A stretch of DNA of 33,174 nucleotides, taken from Corynebacterium sp. Lineage in GTDB: Bacteria; Actinomycetota; Actinomycetes; Mycobacteriales; Mycobacteriaceae. The translations under genes and the position numbers were made by a program. Under the pieces are notes generated by a model. It saw only the letters and a program-made list of their open reading frames with translations. It made no database searches and had not been told where the DNA came from. The stretch is taken from the NCBI GenBank assembly GCA_030528295.1, contig JAUMZC010000017.1:1-33174 (forward strand), written 5' to 3'. The stretch's first letter is position 1; every line of letters starts with the position of its first letter. This document shows, piece after piece, positions 6,814-18,402 of this stretch.

Positions 6814-6983
6814 TTGATGACCTCCAAAACTCAAATATCGAGCTTTTACGAGGTTTGATACTATCCCCCATAATCGAACACAAGTATGAGGAACACGGGG
6901 TTCGGGAACTGTTTTAAGCACCTCTTATGCAACACTTATCGTCCATAAAGTCCAGGGATATACACGTTATTGAATACACAGTA

Positions 6984-7028
6984 AACGTGGCCTGCAATTA
7001 CCGCAATAAAGGCACCGCAGACCACGTT
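6984..7028 (-). terminator. Possible hairpin after ligA
   Basis: AACGTGGCCTGC (6984-6995) pairs with GCAGACCACGTT (7017-7028) at 11 of 12 positions across a 21-nt loop. It lies 20 bp downstream of the ligA stop on the minus strand. No T-run follows, so its role as a terminator is uncertain. Confidence 0.4.
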
Positions 7029-7047
7029 ACGTGACGTCACATGTAGT

Positions 7048-9857
<2,810 letters not shown>

Positions 9858-9864
9858 GAATTTC

Positions 9865-10857
9865 TTACAAGTCCCCGGCGTCTTTGGCGATCATTTCATC
9901 AACAACTCGGGCCATCTTCAACGCTGCAGCAGCATCCAACGCAGAACAATGGGCAAGACCACTCACGGGGTGAATATCGACAGCGGCCGGAAGTGCCAGG
10001 CGATCGAAACCTAACTTGTCCCAGAATTTGGCTACATACTGGGCTAATGTCCGGGGACGTTCCAATGTTGTATCGACCGTCACCCCTGGGGAGGTAATTC
10101 CTAGACCAATTCGGCAACCCCTGGCGATCGCATGACCCAATCCATCGATGTCCGCTGTGGTGGTGAGCATCGCAGGGTTGACACTGATATTTCCGACGCC
10201 ACTGGCTTGAATCACTTCCCACAATGGTTGCACTTCCGTACAATTCAAACGAATTGGACAGCGATCAGTGAACGCGTCATTGATCAGGTTCAGTCGTTCG
10301 CCGAGGACCTGCTGGGGAATGCGAGAAATACGATCAAAATCGCTCGTACCGGCGAGGCTACCAGCCGCCAATGCCACCACCAGGGGTTCGTCGATTTGCA
10401 GTTCGATGTCACAATGAAAACGCCGTTGCAGATCACTGCAATGCTCAGCGATCCCGTGAATCAGTGATTCGGTGATATCGCGGAGCGCACCATTATCAGT
10501 TACTGCCCTGTGACCGTTACTCAGTTCGATAGTGGCGGCGAGCGACCACGGCCCTACCACTTGAATTTTCAACGTATCTAACTGCTGCCATGCAGCTTCG
10601 CATTCATCAAGATCAGCTTCCAATCGATCCCACAACCGACGCGTTTCCCGTTGTGGGCGCGCGGTAAGCACCCATGTGCGAACACGGGGATCGATTGGCA
10701 AATCCGGCATCAATGCCAATGTTCGGCCAACTGCTTCAGAAGCAATACCCCGCGCAGGTAATTGCGGGAGAAACATCAAGCTGCATTCACCCGCGATAAT
10801 GTCAGCAGCCACCGCGAGATCAGTACCAGGCATCTCCCCCAAACCGAACGCAACCAT
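9865..10857 (-). CDS. Degenerate MetE/UROD-fold protein (Rv3015c-like position)
   Basis: This 330-residue protein resembles the C-terminal barrel of cobalamin-independent methionine synthase: an N-terminal LGEMPGTD, the QIDEP motif typical of MetE, and a barrel-like C-terminal half ending in VDIHPVSGL. The zinc-binding residues of true MetE do not appear to be conserved. The expected HxC motif reads LNC (in CPIRLNCTEV), and neither the later Glu nor the final Cys of NPDCGLK is visible. Methionine synthesis is therefore doubtful. The ATG at 10857 overlaps the mnmA stop (TAATG), indicating translational coupling. From memory, M. tuberculosis has a comparable gene between trmU and ligA, so the association with MnmA looks old. 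A link to sulfur or tRNA modification is inference only. Confidence 0.75.
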   Translation of the reverse strand: MVAFGLGEMPGTDLAVAADIIAGECSLMFLPQLPARGIASEAVGRTLALMPDLPIDPRVRTWVLTARPQRETRRLWDRLEADLDECEAAWQQLDTLKIQVVGPWSLAATIELSNGHRAVTDNGALRDITESLIHGIAEHCSDLQRRFHCDIELQIDEPLVVALAAGSLAGTSDFDRISRIPQQVLGERLNLINDAFTDRCPIRLNCTEVQPLWEVIQASGVGNISVNPAMLTTTADIDGLGHAIARGCRIGLGITSPGVTVDTTLERPRTLAQYVAKFWDKLGFDRLALPAAVDIHPVSGLAHCSALDAAAALKMARVVDEMIAKDAGDL

Positions 10858-11948
10858 TAATGTTCCGTTCCGCAAATAGTTCCGGAACCCAGCACGATAT
10901 CGCCATCTGCGTCAGGCAAATATAAAACTGCCGCTTGCCCCCTTGCAACACCAGACAGCGGCTCATGAAGATGCAGCGCCATGGATTCCTCGGCGACTTC
11001 AGCTCGGCACGGAACCACTCCGCCATGTGCTCGAACCTGTACGTCACATTCGAATGAACCAGTCATCGCTGGATGGAGAATCTTTAAGCGATCAGCATGG
11101 ATAGTTCGTACCGCCAAGCGCTCCCGGGGGCCAACAGTGACGGTACCGGTCGCGGCGTCGATATCCGTCACATAACGAGGGCGACCATCGGCAGCAGGAT
11201 TGCGTAAATCCAACCCTTTTCGTTGCCCGATGGTGAATTCATGGACGCCCTGATGTTCGCGTAATGGAACGCCCTCGTGATCCACGATAAGGCCGGGGCG
11301 CACACCAATGTGGCGACCCAAAAACGCTTGGGTATTACCATCAGGGATGAAACAAATATCGTAGGAATCAGGCTTGGATGCCACGGAAAATCCCAGCTTA
11401 GCGGCCTCTTTACGGATGTCCGGTTTGAGGGTGTCACCAACTGGGAACATGCAATGAGAAATCTCATCGGGACCAAGAACGCCGAGCACATAGGATTGAT
11501 CTTTCGCTGGATCAATCGCGCGCCGAAGATACCCATCGCCGCCGTCGACGGGTTGCGTTAAACGTGCGTAGTGCCCCGTTGCCACGGCGTCGAAACCCAG
11601 TGCGATTCCGCGTTCCAGGAGCGCAGTGAATTTAATTTTCTCATTGCAGCGCAAGCAAGGATTTGGAGTCTCGCCTGCCTCGTATGACGAGATGAAATCG
11701 TCTATGACATCTGTTTGAAAACGTTCGGAAAAATCCCAGACATAGAACGGAATTCCGAGATGATCACAGACCCGCCGCGCATCGGCTGAATCCTCAAGCG
11801 AACAGCATCCGCGGGCAGATTCCCGGACGGTTTGCGGATCACGAGCAAGCGCGAGGTGCACCCCCACAACGTCATGGCCAGCCGCAACCGCGCGGGCTGC
11901 CGCCACCGCAGAATCCACGCCGCCGCTCATAGCCGCAAGTACGCGCAT
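10857..11948 (-). CDS. mnmA: tRNA-specific 2-thiouridylase MnmA
   Basis: MnmA thiolates uridine 34 of the tRNAs for Lys, Glu and Gln, using ATP and sulfur from a cysteine desulfurase. The 363-residue protein has the PP-loop [10 protein letters not shown] at the N-terminus, the catalytic Cys98 in [12 protein letters not shown] and the second catalytic Cys199 in SYDICFIP, followed by GQRKGL and a C-terminal beta-barrel domain. The two cysteine positions nearly match those of the E. coli enzyme. The start is ATG 11948, preceded by AGGAAAGG. It lies in one transcription unit with the MetE-like gene. The iscS gene that would feed it sulfur is 1.5 kb upstream on the same strand, but the NiaP-like gene lies between them. 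Confidence 0.96.
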   Translation of the reverse strand: MRVLAAMSGGVDSAVAAARAVAAGHDVVGVHLALARDPQTVRESARGCCSLEDSADARRVCDHLGIPFYVWDFSERFQTDVIDDFISSYEAGETPNPCLRCNEKIKFTALLERGIALGFDAVATGHYARLTQPVDGGDGYLRRAIDPAKDQSYVLGVLGPDEISHCMFPVGDTLKPDIRKEAAKLGFSVASKPDSYDICFIPDGNTQAFLGRHIGVRPGLIVDHEGVPLREHQGVHEFTIGQRKGLDLRNPAADGRPRYVTDIDAATGTVTVGPRERLAVRTIHADRLKILHPAMTGSFECDVQVRAHGGVVPCRAEVAEESMALHLHEPLSGVARGQAAVLYLPDADGDIVLGSGTICGTEH

Positions 11949-12053
11949 ACCTTTCCTTTCCTACATTGTGCGGATTGCAGTCTAGTGACTCAGTGGTGAA
12001 TGTGTCCATTGAGGTTGCGCCTGCACTTCCATCCCCCGGAGATAGTGTACGAA

Positions 12054-12072
12054 TAACACTTTGTGTTAGTGT
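12054..12072 (+). promoter_or_regulatory. Operator-like dyad overlapping the -10 of the niaP-like gene
   Basis: TAACAC-TTT-GTGTTA (12054-12068) is a perfect 6-bp inverted repeat with a 3-bp centre. Overlapping its right end, TAGTGT (12067-12072) could be a -10 placed 7 nt before the ATG at 12080, which has no Shine-Dalgarno sequence. A repressor on the dyad would block polymerase. The regulator is not known. Confidence 0.4.
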
Positions 12073-12079
12073 GTGCGAC

Positions 12080-13399
12080 ATGAGCACCCGCACCACACGC
12101 TTAGATGAACTACCCGTCACACGTAAACATGTACGACTCCTCGGAATTTCGGGTATCGGCTGGGCACTTGACGCCATGGATATCGGGCTTATCTCGTTCA
12201 TCATGGCAGCACTTACCGTCCACTGGGGATTAAGCCAAACAGAAGTTTCATTGCTTGGATCAATCGGATTCCTTGGAATGGCGTTGGGAGCAACCCTTGG
12301 AGGTTTGCTTGCTGACCGTTTCGGAAGGCGCAGCATTTTCGCCCTATCAATGCTGGTGTACGGGCTAGCAACCGGAGCATCAGCACTTTCAATCAGCCTG
12401 GCCATGCTGCTGGTATTACGGTTTATTGTTGGCCTTGGCCTCGGGGCAGAACTCCCCGTCGCATCCACATACATTTCCGAATTTTCTCCCCGTAAAGTGC
12501 GCGGCCGCATGGTGGTTATCCTGGAGGCTTTCTGGGCAGTTGGCTGGATCCTCGCCGCCATCATCGGAGCCACAGTAGTGACCAGCTCTGAAGACGGCTG
12601 GCGTTGGGCGCTCGCGCTCGGTACACTTCCGGCACTCTATTCGATGGTTGTGCGACGCGGACTCCCTGAATCCGTGCGTTATCTTGAACTCCGCGGCAAA
12701 CACGAAGAAGCCGAAAGGACTGTACGGGAATTTGAGGCTTCCGCCGAACCCGCTCCGCAAGCTGCAGAAACTAAAACACCAAACCAGCACACCCAGCCGG
12801 CGCACGAAACCAACGCACACTCCATCTGGTCACCACGTTTACGCAAACGAACATTCAATCTATGGACGATCTGGTTCTGTATGAACCTCGCCTATTATGG
12901 CGCGTTTATCTGGATCCCCTCGATCCTGCTCACCCAAGGATATGACCTGGTCCGATCATTCCAATTCACACTCATTATTACGCTGGCTCAGCTTCCTGGA
13001 TATGCATGCGCCGCATACCTCATCGAACACTGGGGCCGCAGAAACACCCTCACCACGTTCCTTGTTGGCTCGGCGATTTCTGCAGCATGCTACGGACTTG
13101 CAGATTCTCCAACGACCATTATCATCGCGGGCTGCTTCCTGTCATTCTTTAACCTGGGAGCATGGGGCGCACTGTATGCCGTTGGCCCGGAACTTTACCC
13201 CACACAGCTTCGCGGTTCTGGCACTGGCGCAGCCGCCGGATTTGGCAGAATCGCGTCCATTATCGCTCCGCTTATCGTGCCTCCCATGCTTGCACTTGGT
13301 GGCACCGCCGCACTCTTCGCATTGTTTGGCACTGCATTTACTATCGCGGCGCTAGCCGCCTGGCTCCTACCAGAAAACAAGGATAAAGCCTTGACTTAA
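12080..13399 (+). CDS. Major facilitator transporter, NiaP-like (probable niacin/aromatic acid uptake)
   Basis: This 439-residue protein is a 12-helix MFS permease in the cytoplasmic membrane. Its N-terminal half closely resembles niacin transporters of the NiaP/YceI type as I remember them: WALDAMDIGLISFIMAAL in helix 1, LLGSIGFLGMALGA, GLLADRFGRR in the first cytoplasmic loop, LRFIVGLGLGAELPVASTYISEF, and a conserved LEAFWAVGWILAA. A hydrophilic central loop (about residues 215-250) is followed by the second half with HWGRRN and YPTQLRGSG. Substrate is probably nicotinate or a related aromatic acid such as benzoate; family membership is more certain than substrate. The ATG 12080 was chosen because it starts directly before the conserved region and a -10-like hexamer precedes it; the frame is open to 11966 without support. 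It sits, on the opposite strand, between iscS and mnmA. Confidence 0.8.
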   Translation: MSTRTTRLDELPVTRKHVRLLGISGIGWALDAMDIGLISFIMAALTVHWGLSQTEVSLLGSIGFLGMALGATLGGLLADRFGRRSIFALSMLVYGLATGASALSISLAMLLVLRFIVGLGLGAELPVASTYISEFSPRKVRGRMVVILEAFWAVGWILAAIIGATVVTSSEDGWRWALALGTLPALYSMVVRRGLPESVRYLELRGKHEEAERTVREFEASAEPAPQAAETKTPNQHTQPAHETNAHSIWSPRLRKRTFNLWTIWFCMNLAYYGAFIWIPSILLTQGYDLVRSFQFTLIITLAQLPGYACAAYLIEHWGRRNTLTTFLVGSAISAACYGLADSPTTIIIAGCFLSFFNLGAWGALYAVGPELYPTQLRGSGTGAAAGFGRIASIIAPLIVPPMLALGGTAALFALFGTAFTIAALAAWLLPENKDKALT

Positions 13400-13447
13400 G
13401 GAGTGTTCGGCGCTGGCGACATGTGTCTATAGTTGCGGCATCTATGG

Positions 13448-14554
13448 TCAAGCCATCCCGGCAAGCCGAGCGCGCTCAACCACTTGAGCAACGTGCTGTG
13501 CAACATGGGCAATATCGGCTTTAGAGGTCGTCCTGCCCAAGGTAAACCGAATCGCACTGCGCGCATCGCGCTCTGAAACACCTTGCGCCAACAACACTTC
13601 ACTGGGACGATTCACACCGTGTGCACACGCCGAACCAGTGGAGCATTCGATACCCGCTGCGTCAAATAACATGATCAAACTATCTCCCTCAGCACCTGGG
13701 AACGATACGAACAAATGACCTGGTAGTGCGTTTTCAGGGGTATGCACAATGACGTTATTCACCGTTGACACAATATGGTCACGTAATTGATCCCGCAGTT
13801 TTGCCAGGCGTTGTTGCTCCTGATCAATCTCCGAACATGCTTCCGCCAATGCGGCCGCAGTAGCGACTGCGCCAGCAACATCAACAGTTCCCGGACGTAG
13901 CCCTCGCTCCTGTCCCCCGCCGGTCAATACTGCGGCGGGCGCTGGAGACCGACGGGCAAGCAATAGCCCCACCCCTCGCGGGCCGCCAAACTTATGTGCA
14001 CTGGCTGCCAAAGTGGTAGCGCCCAGGTTACGGAATGAAACTGGCAGGTGACCAACCGCCTGCACAGCATCCACATGGACCGGTATCTCACCGGATGCTT
14101 GAACAATATCGTGAATTGGCTGAATCGCACCTGTCTCATTATTAGCCCACATACAACACAGCAATGCGGCAGGCGCATCCGGAATATCCAACGGATTCAC
14201 AACACCATCGCGCGATACTGGCAGCCAAGCAATCGATGCTGGCAGCGAACGTACTGTCTCCAGAACGGCCGGATGTTCGATGGGACTGCAAACAATACGA
14301 TCCAACGCACTGGCAGCAAATAGCCCACGCACAGCGAGGTTATCCGCCTCGGTTCCGGAAGCTGTAAATATCACTTCTACCCGCTCACAGTCGAGCAATT
14401 CGCCAATTTGTTCGCGGGCTTCTTCAAGTGCGCGGCGGGCCTTCCTGCCCGAGGCGTATTGCCCTCCGGGATTCAGCAATGACGACGACGCCAACCAAGC
14501 ATCGCGGGCAGTTTGCCGCATCGGCGTGGTGGCGGCGTGGTCAAGATAGGTCAT
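13448..14554 (-). CDS. iscS: Cysteine desulfurase (IscS/NifS family)
   Basis: This 368-residue PLP enzyme converts cysteine to alanine and passes the sulfur, as an enzyme persulfide, to tRNA thiolation or Fe-S cluster assembly. The N-terminal YLDHAATTP, His94 in EHPAVL that stacks on PLP, ANNETG, Asp162 and Gln165 in VDAVQ, the PLP lysine Lys188 in SAHKFGGPRG, and the catalytic Cys310 in CSTGSACAHG are all present. The intact cysteine loop and the proximity to mnmA favour an IscS-type role in supplying MnmA. Its ATG overlaps the etfA stop by 4 nt (ATGA), so it is translationally coupled to the etf genes. It converges on the NiaP-like gene with 48 bp between stops and no clear terminator there. 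Confidence 0.93.
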   Translation of the reverse strand: MTYLDHAATTPMRQTARDAWLASSSLLNPGGQYASGRKARRALEEAREQIGELLDCERVEVIFTASGTEADNLAVRGLFAASALDRIVCSPIEHPAVLETVRSLPASIAWLPVSRDGVVNPLDIPDAPAALLCCMWANNETGAIQPIHDIVQASGEIPVHVDAVQAVGHLPVSFRNLGATTLAASAHKFGGPRGVGLLLARRSPAPAAVLTGGGQERGLRPGTVDVAGAVATAAALAEACSEIDQEQQRLAKLRDQLRDHIVSTVNNVIVHTPENALPGHLFVSFPGAEGDSLIMLFDAAGIECSTGSACAHGVNRPSEVLLAQGVSERDARSAIRFTLGRTTSKADIAHVAQHVAQVVERARLAGMA

Positions 14555-15501
14555 CGGCGCTTCAGTTCCTCGATTAATGCGGGCACGATTTCATGAATAT
14601 CTCCAACTACGCCAAGATCTGCGATCTCGAAAATTGGGGCATCCTCATCGTTATTGATTGCCACAATAGTCTTTGATGTTTGCATGCCGGATTTGTGCTG
14701 GATTGCACCGGAAATTCCGAGGCCGATATACAAATCCGGAGAGACGGTAACACCGGTTTGGCCGATTTGATAGGTGCCTGAATAGAAATCATTGTCCACA
14801 GCGTCGCGCGTTGCACCCACAGCGCCGCCGAGGACGTCGGCAAGCGGTTCGACAATACTGGCAAAACCCTCCGCGGAGCCGACACCACGACCACCAGCAA
14901 CAACAACCTTAGCCTGCGTGAGGTCTGGGCGATCGCCGCGCTGCGTTGGCACAAATTCGGTGACTGTCACATCTTTAGCAGTCGCTGGCGGCAATTCCAG
15001 TGATACAAGTTGTCCGCCGCCTGGTTGCGGTGTTGCGTGAATCGCACCTGGACGCAATGTATAGATTGGGCTTGCGCCACGAACCGCCGTCGAAACAGTG
15101 ATCGAATCGCCGAAAATGGACATTGTTGCGGTTCGGTCTGCATGCACACCAACAACATTGCACAACACGCCACTAGCCAATCGTGCCGCGAGGCGACCAG
15201 CAACTTCATTACCGGTGGTGCTCGCAGCGAGCAACACTGGCGCCGGATTTGTGGAAGCCAGCACAGCAAGCGCATCGACAAGTGGCAGCACGACGCGAGA
15301 CGATACCGTTTCACTCTCAGCAGCTACGATCTGGTCAGCACCAAGCGCTGTCAACGCTGGGGCAAGCGCCGCTGCAGTACCGGGTGTTCCCACAACGACT
15401 GCTGAAACTGCGCCAAATACTTTTGCGGCAGTAATCAGTTCGCCGGTCACAGCATCAAGCTCGCCGCCGGAGTGTTCTACCGCAATATATGCGAATGACA
15501 T
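14551..15501 (-). CDS. etfA: Electron transfer flavoprotein alpha subunit
   Basis: EtfA (FixB) pairs with EtfB to carry electrons from acyl-CoA and other flavin dehydrogenases to the quinone pool. It binds FAD in its C-terminal domain. The 316-residue protein has the N-terminal alpha/beta domain, then the FAD-binding signature: VVVAGGRGVGSAEGF, GGAVGATRDAVD, YQIGQTGVTVSPDLYIGLGISGAIQH and the KTIVAINNDEDAPIFEIADLGVVGD segment, all intact. ATG 15501 is preceded by AGGAG. The etfB stop lies 12 nt upstream and iscS overlaps downstream, so this is the middle gene of an etfB-etfA-iscS unit. Confidence 0.96.
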   Translation of the reverse strand: MSFAYIAVEHSGGELDAVTGELITAAKVFGAVSAVVVGTPGTAAALAPALTALGADQIVAAESETVSSRVVLPLVDALAVLASTNPAPVLLAASTTGNEVAGRLAARLASGVLCNVVGVHADRTATMSIFGDSITVSTAVRGASPIYTLRPGAIHATPQPGGGQLVSLELPPATAKDVTVTEFVPTQRGDRPDLTQAKVVVAGGRGVGSAEGFASIVEPLADVLGGAVGATRDAVDNDFYSGTYQIGQTGVTVSPDLYIGLGISGAIQHKSGMQTSKTIVAINNDEDAPIFEIADLGVVGDIHEIVPALIEELKRR

Positions 15502-15513
15502 TGTGAAAGGCTC

Positions 15514-16296
15514 CTAGATCAGTTTGTTTGCGGCAAGGAAATCAACAATTTGAGCGGCGGTGTCGTTGCCGCGAATAATCTCACCCTGAGTACGTTCAGG
15601 GCGCGTGTCAGCCGACTGCACCGTAGTAGCTGCATGAGCTAGACCGACCTGCTCCTGGGTAACCCCAATATCAGCAAGTGACAGCGTACGAATCTCCGCT
15701 TTTTTCGCCGCCATGAGGCCCTTGAAATTCGGGAATCGTGGTTTCCCAGATTTTTCCGTCACGGACACTAGTGCGGGAATTGCGGCGGCAAGGTGATATT
15801 CGCCTTCATGTGCTTCGCGCACGCCTTTGAGCTCGCCGCCAACCAGTTCGAGTGACCGCATATTTGTCAGCGCTGGAATCTGGCGATATTCCGCCAACAT
15901 TCCCGGCAATGCACCGGTCGCACCATCGGAAGAAGCATTACCTGCAATGATGATCTGAACATCGTCGATGGCGTCGATCGCATTGTTCAAGGCCCACGTG
16001 GTACCAAGCAAATCCGAACCTTTGAGCCCTGGATCCGTGAGCAATACCGCGTCGTCAGCACCCATAGCGAGCGCCTTGCGCAATGCGGTATCGGCGCGCT
16101 CTGGGCCTGCAGTGAGTGCAACTACCTTCCAGCCTTCGTGAGCTTCACGAAGTTGCAATGCTTGTTCGACCGCATATTCATTGATTTCGTCGATGACTTC
16201 GTCCACACCCTCGCGGTGCAGAGTAAAATCCGGATTTAAGGTCTTGGTCGACCATGTGTCCGGAACGTTTTTGATTAGGACCACGATTGTGGGCAT
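15514..16296 (-). CDS. etfB: Electron transfer flavoprotein beta subunit
   Basis: EtfB (FixA) binds AMP and docks onto EtfA. The 260-residue protein starts MPTIVVLIKNVPDTW, followed by INEYAVEQALQLRE, VVALTAGPERADTALRKALAMGADDAVLLTD, and GNASSDGATGALPGMLAE, which are standard for the subunit. The ATG 16296 was chosen because the protein then begins as usual for the family; AGAAAGGTG lies about 9 nt upstream. A frame open 22 codons further is rich in Cys, Arg and Met and is probably untranslated. It is the first gene of the unit, with an 84-bp gap upstream in which I found no clear promoter. Confidence 0.95.
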   Translation of the reverse strand: MPTIVVLIKNVPDTWSTKTLNPDFTLHREGVDEVIDEINEYAVEQALQLREAHEGWKVVALTAGPERADTALRKALAMGADDAVLLTDPGLKGSDLLGTTWALNNAIDAIDDVQIIIAGNASSDGATGALPGMLAEYRQIPALTNMRSLELVGGELKGVREAHEGEYHLAAAIPALVSVTEKSGKPRFPNFKGLMAAKKAEIRTLSLADIGVTQEQVGLAHAATTVQSADTRPERTQGEIIRGNDTAAQIVDFLAANKLI

Positions 16297-16380
16297 GAAG
16301 TTGGACACCTTTCTGTTTGCACAAACGCAACACATCTTAGTCGCCATGCGAAGAAACCGCACGACGAACTAAGGTTACAC

Positions 16381-17520
16381 TTACCCACGCTCACGGGGAG
16401 CGCAAATATATGCCACCCCCCGCTTACCGACGCGTGTGCACACCAGCGCCAGCGCCCGGTCACCGCGCAACTTGCATTGCCGCCGCAATACGTCTGGATC
16501 AATATCCACACCGCGCACCAAAATTTCCAAACTCCCGCACGATAACTGACGCAACCGCTGTTTCAAACTTTTCATCGAAACCTGTTCAAGAATGCGAAAG
16601 CCCGAATATCCTTTCGGAATCCGTTCGCCTGTCAGATATGCAATGCGTTCATCAAGCATCCATAACGCTTCACGTCGAGCAAAATGCTTCACCAAACCAG
16701 CACGCACGATCGCACCGTCCGGATCAATAATAAACTCGCCAATTTCCGCAACGCGCACATCCGAATCGAAAGTGTCATCGAGGACATCGGTGGTATCTCC
16801 GCGCACTACGACCGCTTCACGACGCCGCCCTTCGCTCAACGTTGGGCTATACAAGCACGCTTCCTTGACACCACCGTCAATGCTCACAACACTGACAAGC
16901 CCATCCCATTCCGAAAAATCAAGGCCTGGCGCACACTTCACAGCCAGGGGTCGTTCACACCAAACATCAAGGAGCTTTGGCAATGGCGGAATAAGCTGCG
17001 CGGGATGTGCGATCCTCCGTCCACCACTGCGGCGCGCAGGGTCAGCAACCACAACGTCAACCGCCGACAGTGCGGGAGTCAGGGCGTCGATACGCGCGTA
17101 ATGCCCAGCTGGAACATTGTGCCGCGCCATCAGCAGACGGCTGTGATCAATATCGGCGCCAAAATATTCGAACCCAGCATTAACGAGCGCCGCACCTTCG
17201 GTACCGATCGAACAGGTGACGTCAAGTGCCCGCGCCTCGCCAAGTACACGTTGAAGCCGCCGAGCACGAACTTCCGCGACCGCACTCGGCGTAGCCTGCT
17301 GCGCAGAATCCAAACACATGAGCCAATCTTGCGGAAGCTTGTTGGCGGCACTTCGACGCGCTTGAATCAACTCAGCAATGGCACGTGCATATTCGCCGAA
17401 TTCCGCACGCAACGCAGCAATATCGGCAATCAACGATGCGTTCGTTAACGGTAGCCGAACATTCGAAATTTCGTCTTTATGTTCGGCCAAAAAATTGACC
17501 TCGTGTGGGCTAAAGCTCAC
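16381..17520 (-). CDS. THUMP-like domain class I SAM-dependent methyltransferase
   Basis: This 379-residue protein looks like an actinobacterial class I methyltransferase with a THUMP-like C-terminal region. SAM-binding motif I is DVTCSIGTEGAAL (residues 100-112), followed by the acidic YFGADID loop and, in the usual catalytic-loop place, DPARRSGGRR (160-169). The C-terminal 80 residues include PKGYSGFRILEQVSMKSLKQRL and a cluster of basic residues, consistent with an RNA-binding part. The substrate is not known; rRNA or tRNA is a reasonable inference. GTG 17520 is preferred, since AGAAAGG lies 6 nt upstream; this makes it overlap the ABC ATPase gene by 11 nt. A longer frame up to TTG 17580 exists but would overlap much more. 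Confidence 0.75.
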   Translation of the reverse strand: MSFSPHEVNFLAEHKDEISNVRLPLTNASLIADIAALRAEFGEYARAIAELIQARRSAANKLPQDWLMCLDSAQQATPSAVAEVRARRLQRVLGEARALDVTCSIGTEGAALVNAGFEYFGADIDHSRLLMARHNVPAGHYARIDALTPALSAVDVVVADPARRSGGRRIAHPAQLIPPLPKLLDVWCERPLAVKCAPGLDFSEWDGLVSVVSIDGGVKEACLYSPTLSEGRRREAVVVRGDTTDVLDDTFDSDVRVAEIGEFIIDPDGAIVRAGLVKHFARREALWMLDERIAYLTGERIPKGYSGFRILEQVSMKSLKQRLRQLSCGSLEILVRGVDIDPDVLRRQCKLRGDRALALVCTRVGKRGVAYICAPRERG

Positions 17521-18346
17521 CCTTTGCCTTTCTGTGTACACCTCCTGCGCGGAGGCGCCTTGCAAAGAACCGACCGTCAATCTTATCTATTTGAATCGGC
17601 TGATGAAATGCGCGCGTAAGGTTCTCGCTCGTTAGCACATCATCAATCAAACCTTGGGCGACCACGGAGCCTTCGTCTAGCAACATCGCGTGCGTAAAAC
17701 CATATGGAATCTCCTCAACATGATGTGTAATCATCACGATCGCTGGCGCGTCGGGATCCATGGCAAGTACCCCTAAATACCCAACAAGATCTTCACGGCC
17801 ACCTAAATCTAACCCCGCACCCGGCTCATCCAGAATCAATAGTTCGGGGTTAGTCATGAGAGCACGGGCGACCAACACTCGCTTCCGCTCCCCTTCACTC
17901 AGCGTTCCCCACGTGCGTTCACGAAGGTGTAATGCGCCAACTTGTTCGAGTATTTCGTAGGCTTGGTCGAAGTCCATTTCTTCATAGTCTTCGCGCCACC
18001 TACCCAAGATCGCATACCCCGCCGAGACTACCAGATCGCCGACGAGTTCACCATCCGGAATACGGTTACCCAACGCCGATGAACACATGCCAATCATCGT
18101 GCGAAGATCCCGCATATCGGTCCTTCCGACACGCTCTCCCATAATGTGAGCGATACCTCCAGAGGGATATTCTTCCGCCCCAGCAAGCCGTACCAGTGTG
18201 GTTTTTCCCGCACCGTTTGGCCCAATAATCACCCAGCGTTCATCTAATTCAACTTGCCAATGAACAGGCCCAAGAAGCGTTTTTCCGCCTCGAACAAACG
18301 TTACACCGCGAAAATCTACGAGTAGATCAGGATCAAAGTCATTCAC
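17510..18346 (-). CDS. Stand-alone ABC transporter-type ATPase
   Basis: This is a single ABC ATPase domain of 278 residues: Walker A GPNGAGKTT (42-50), a Q-loop region near residues 86-100, the signature LSEGE (149-153, a variant of LSGGQ), Walker B LLILDEPG (169-176), D-loop GAGLD and the switch His208 in ITHH. HVEEIPYGFTHAMLLDEGSVVAQG is like YlmA and iron-chelate ATPases. No membrane partner lies nearby, so it may serve a distant permease or act in another process. The start is uncertain: GTG 18346 gives a product beginning just before the first conserved strand; longer frames up to 18439 are open. It overlaps the methyltransferase gene downstream and is divergent from glgE. Confidence 0.8.
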   Translation of the reverse strand: MNDFDPDLLVDFRGVTFVRGGKTLLGPVHWQVELDERWVIIGPNGAGKTTLVRLAGAEEYPSGGIAHIMGERVGRTDMRDLRTMIGMCSSALGNRIPDGELVGDLVVSAGYAILGRWREDYEEMDFDQAYEILEQVGALHLRERTWGTLSEGERKRVLVARALMTNPELLILDEPGAGLDLGGREDLVGYLGVLAMDPDAPAIVMITHHVEEIPYGFTHAMLLDEGSVVAQGLIDDVLTSENLTRAFHQPIQIDKIDGRFFARRLRAGGVHRKAKGEL

Positions 18347-18402
18347 ATCTCTATCATGACGCAACTCGTGTGAGTTTTCACTGAAGACCTGTAGAAACCG
18401 TG

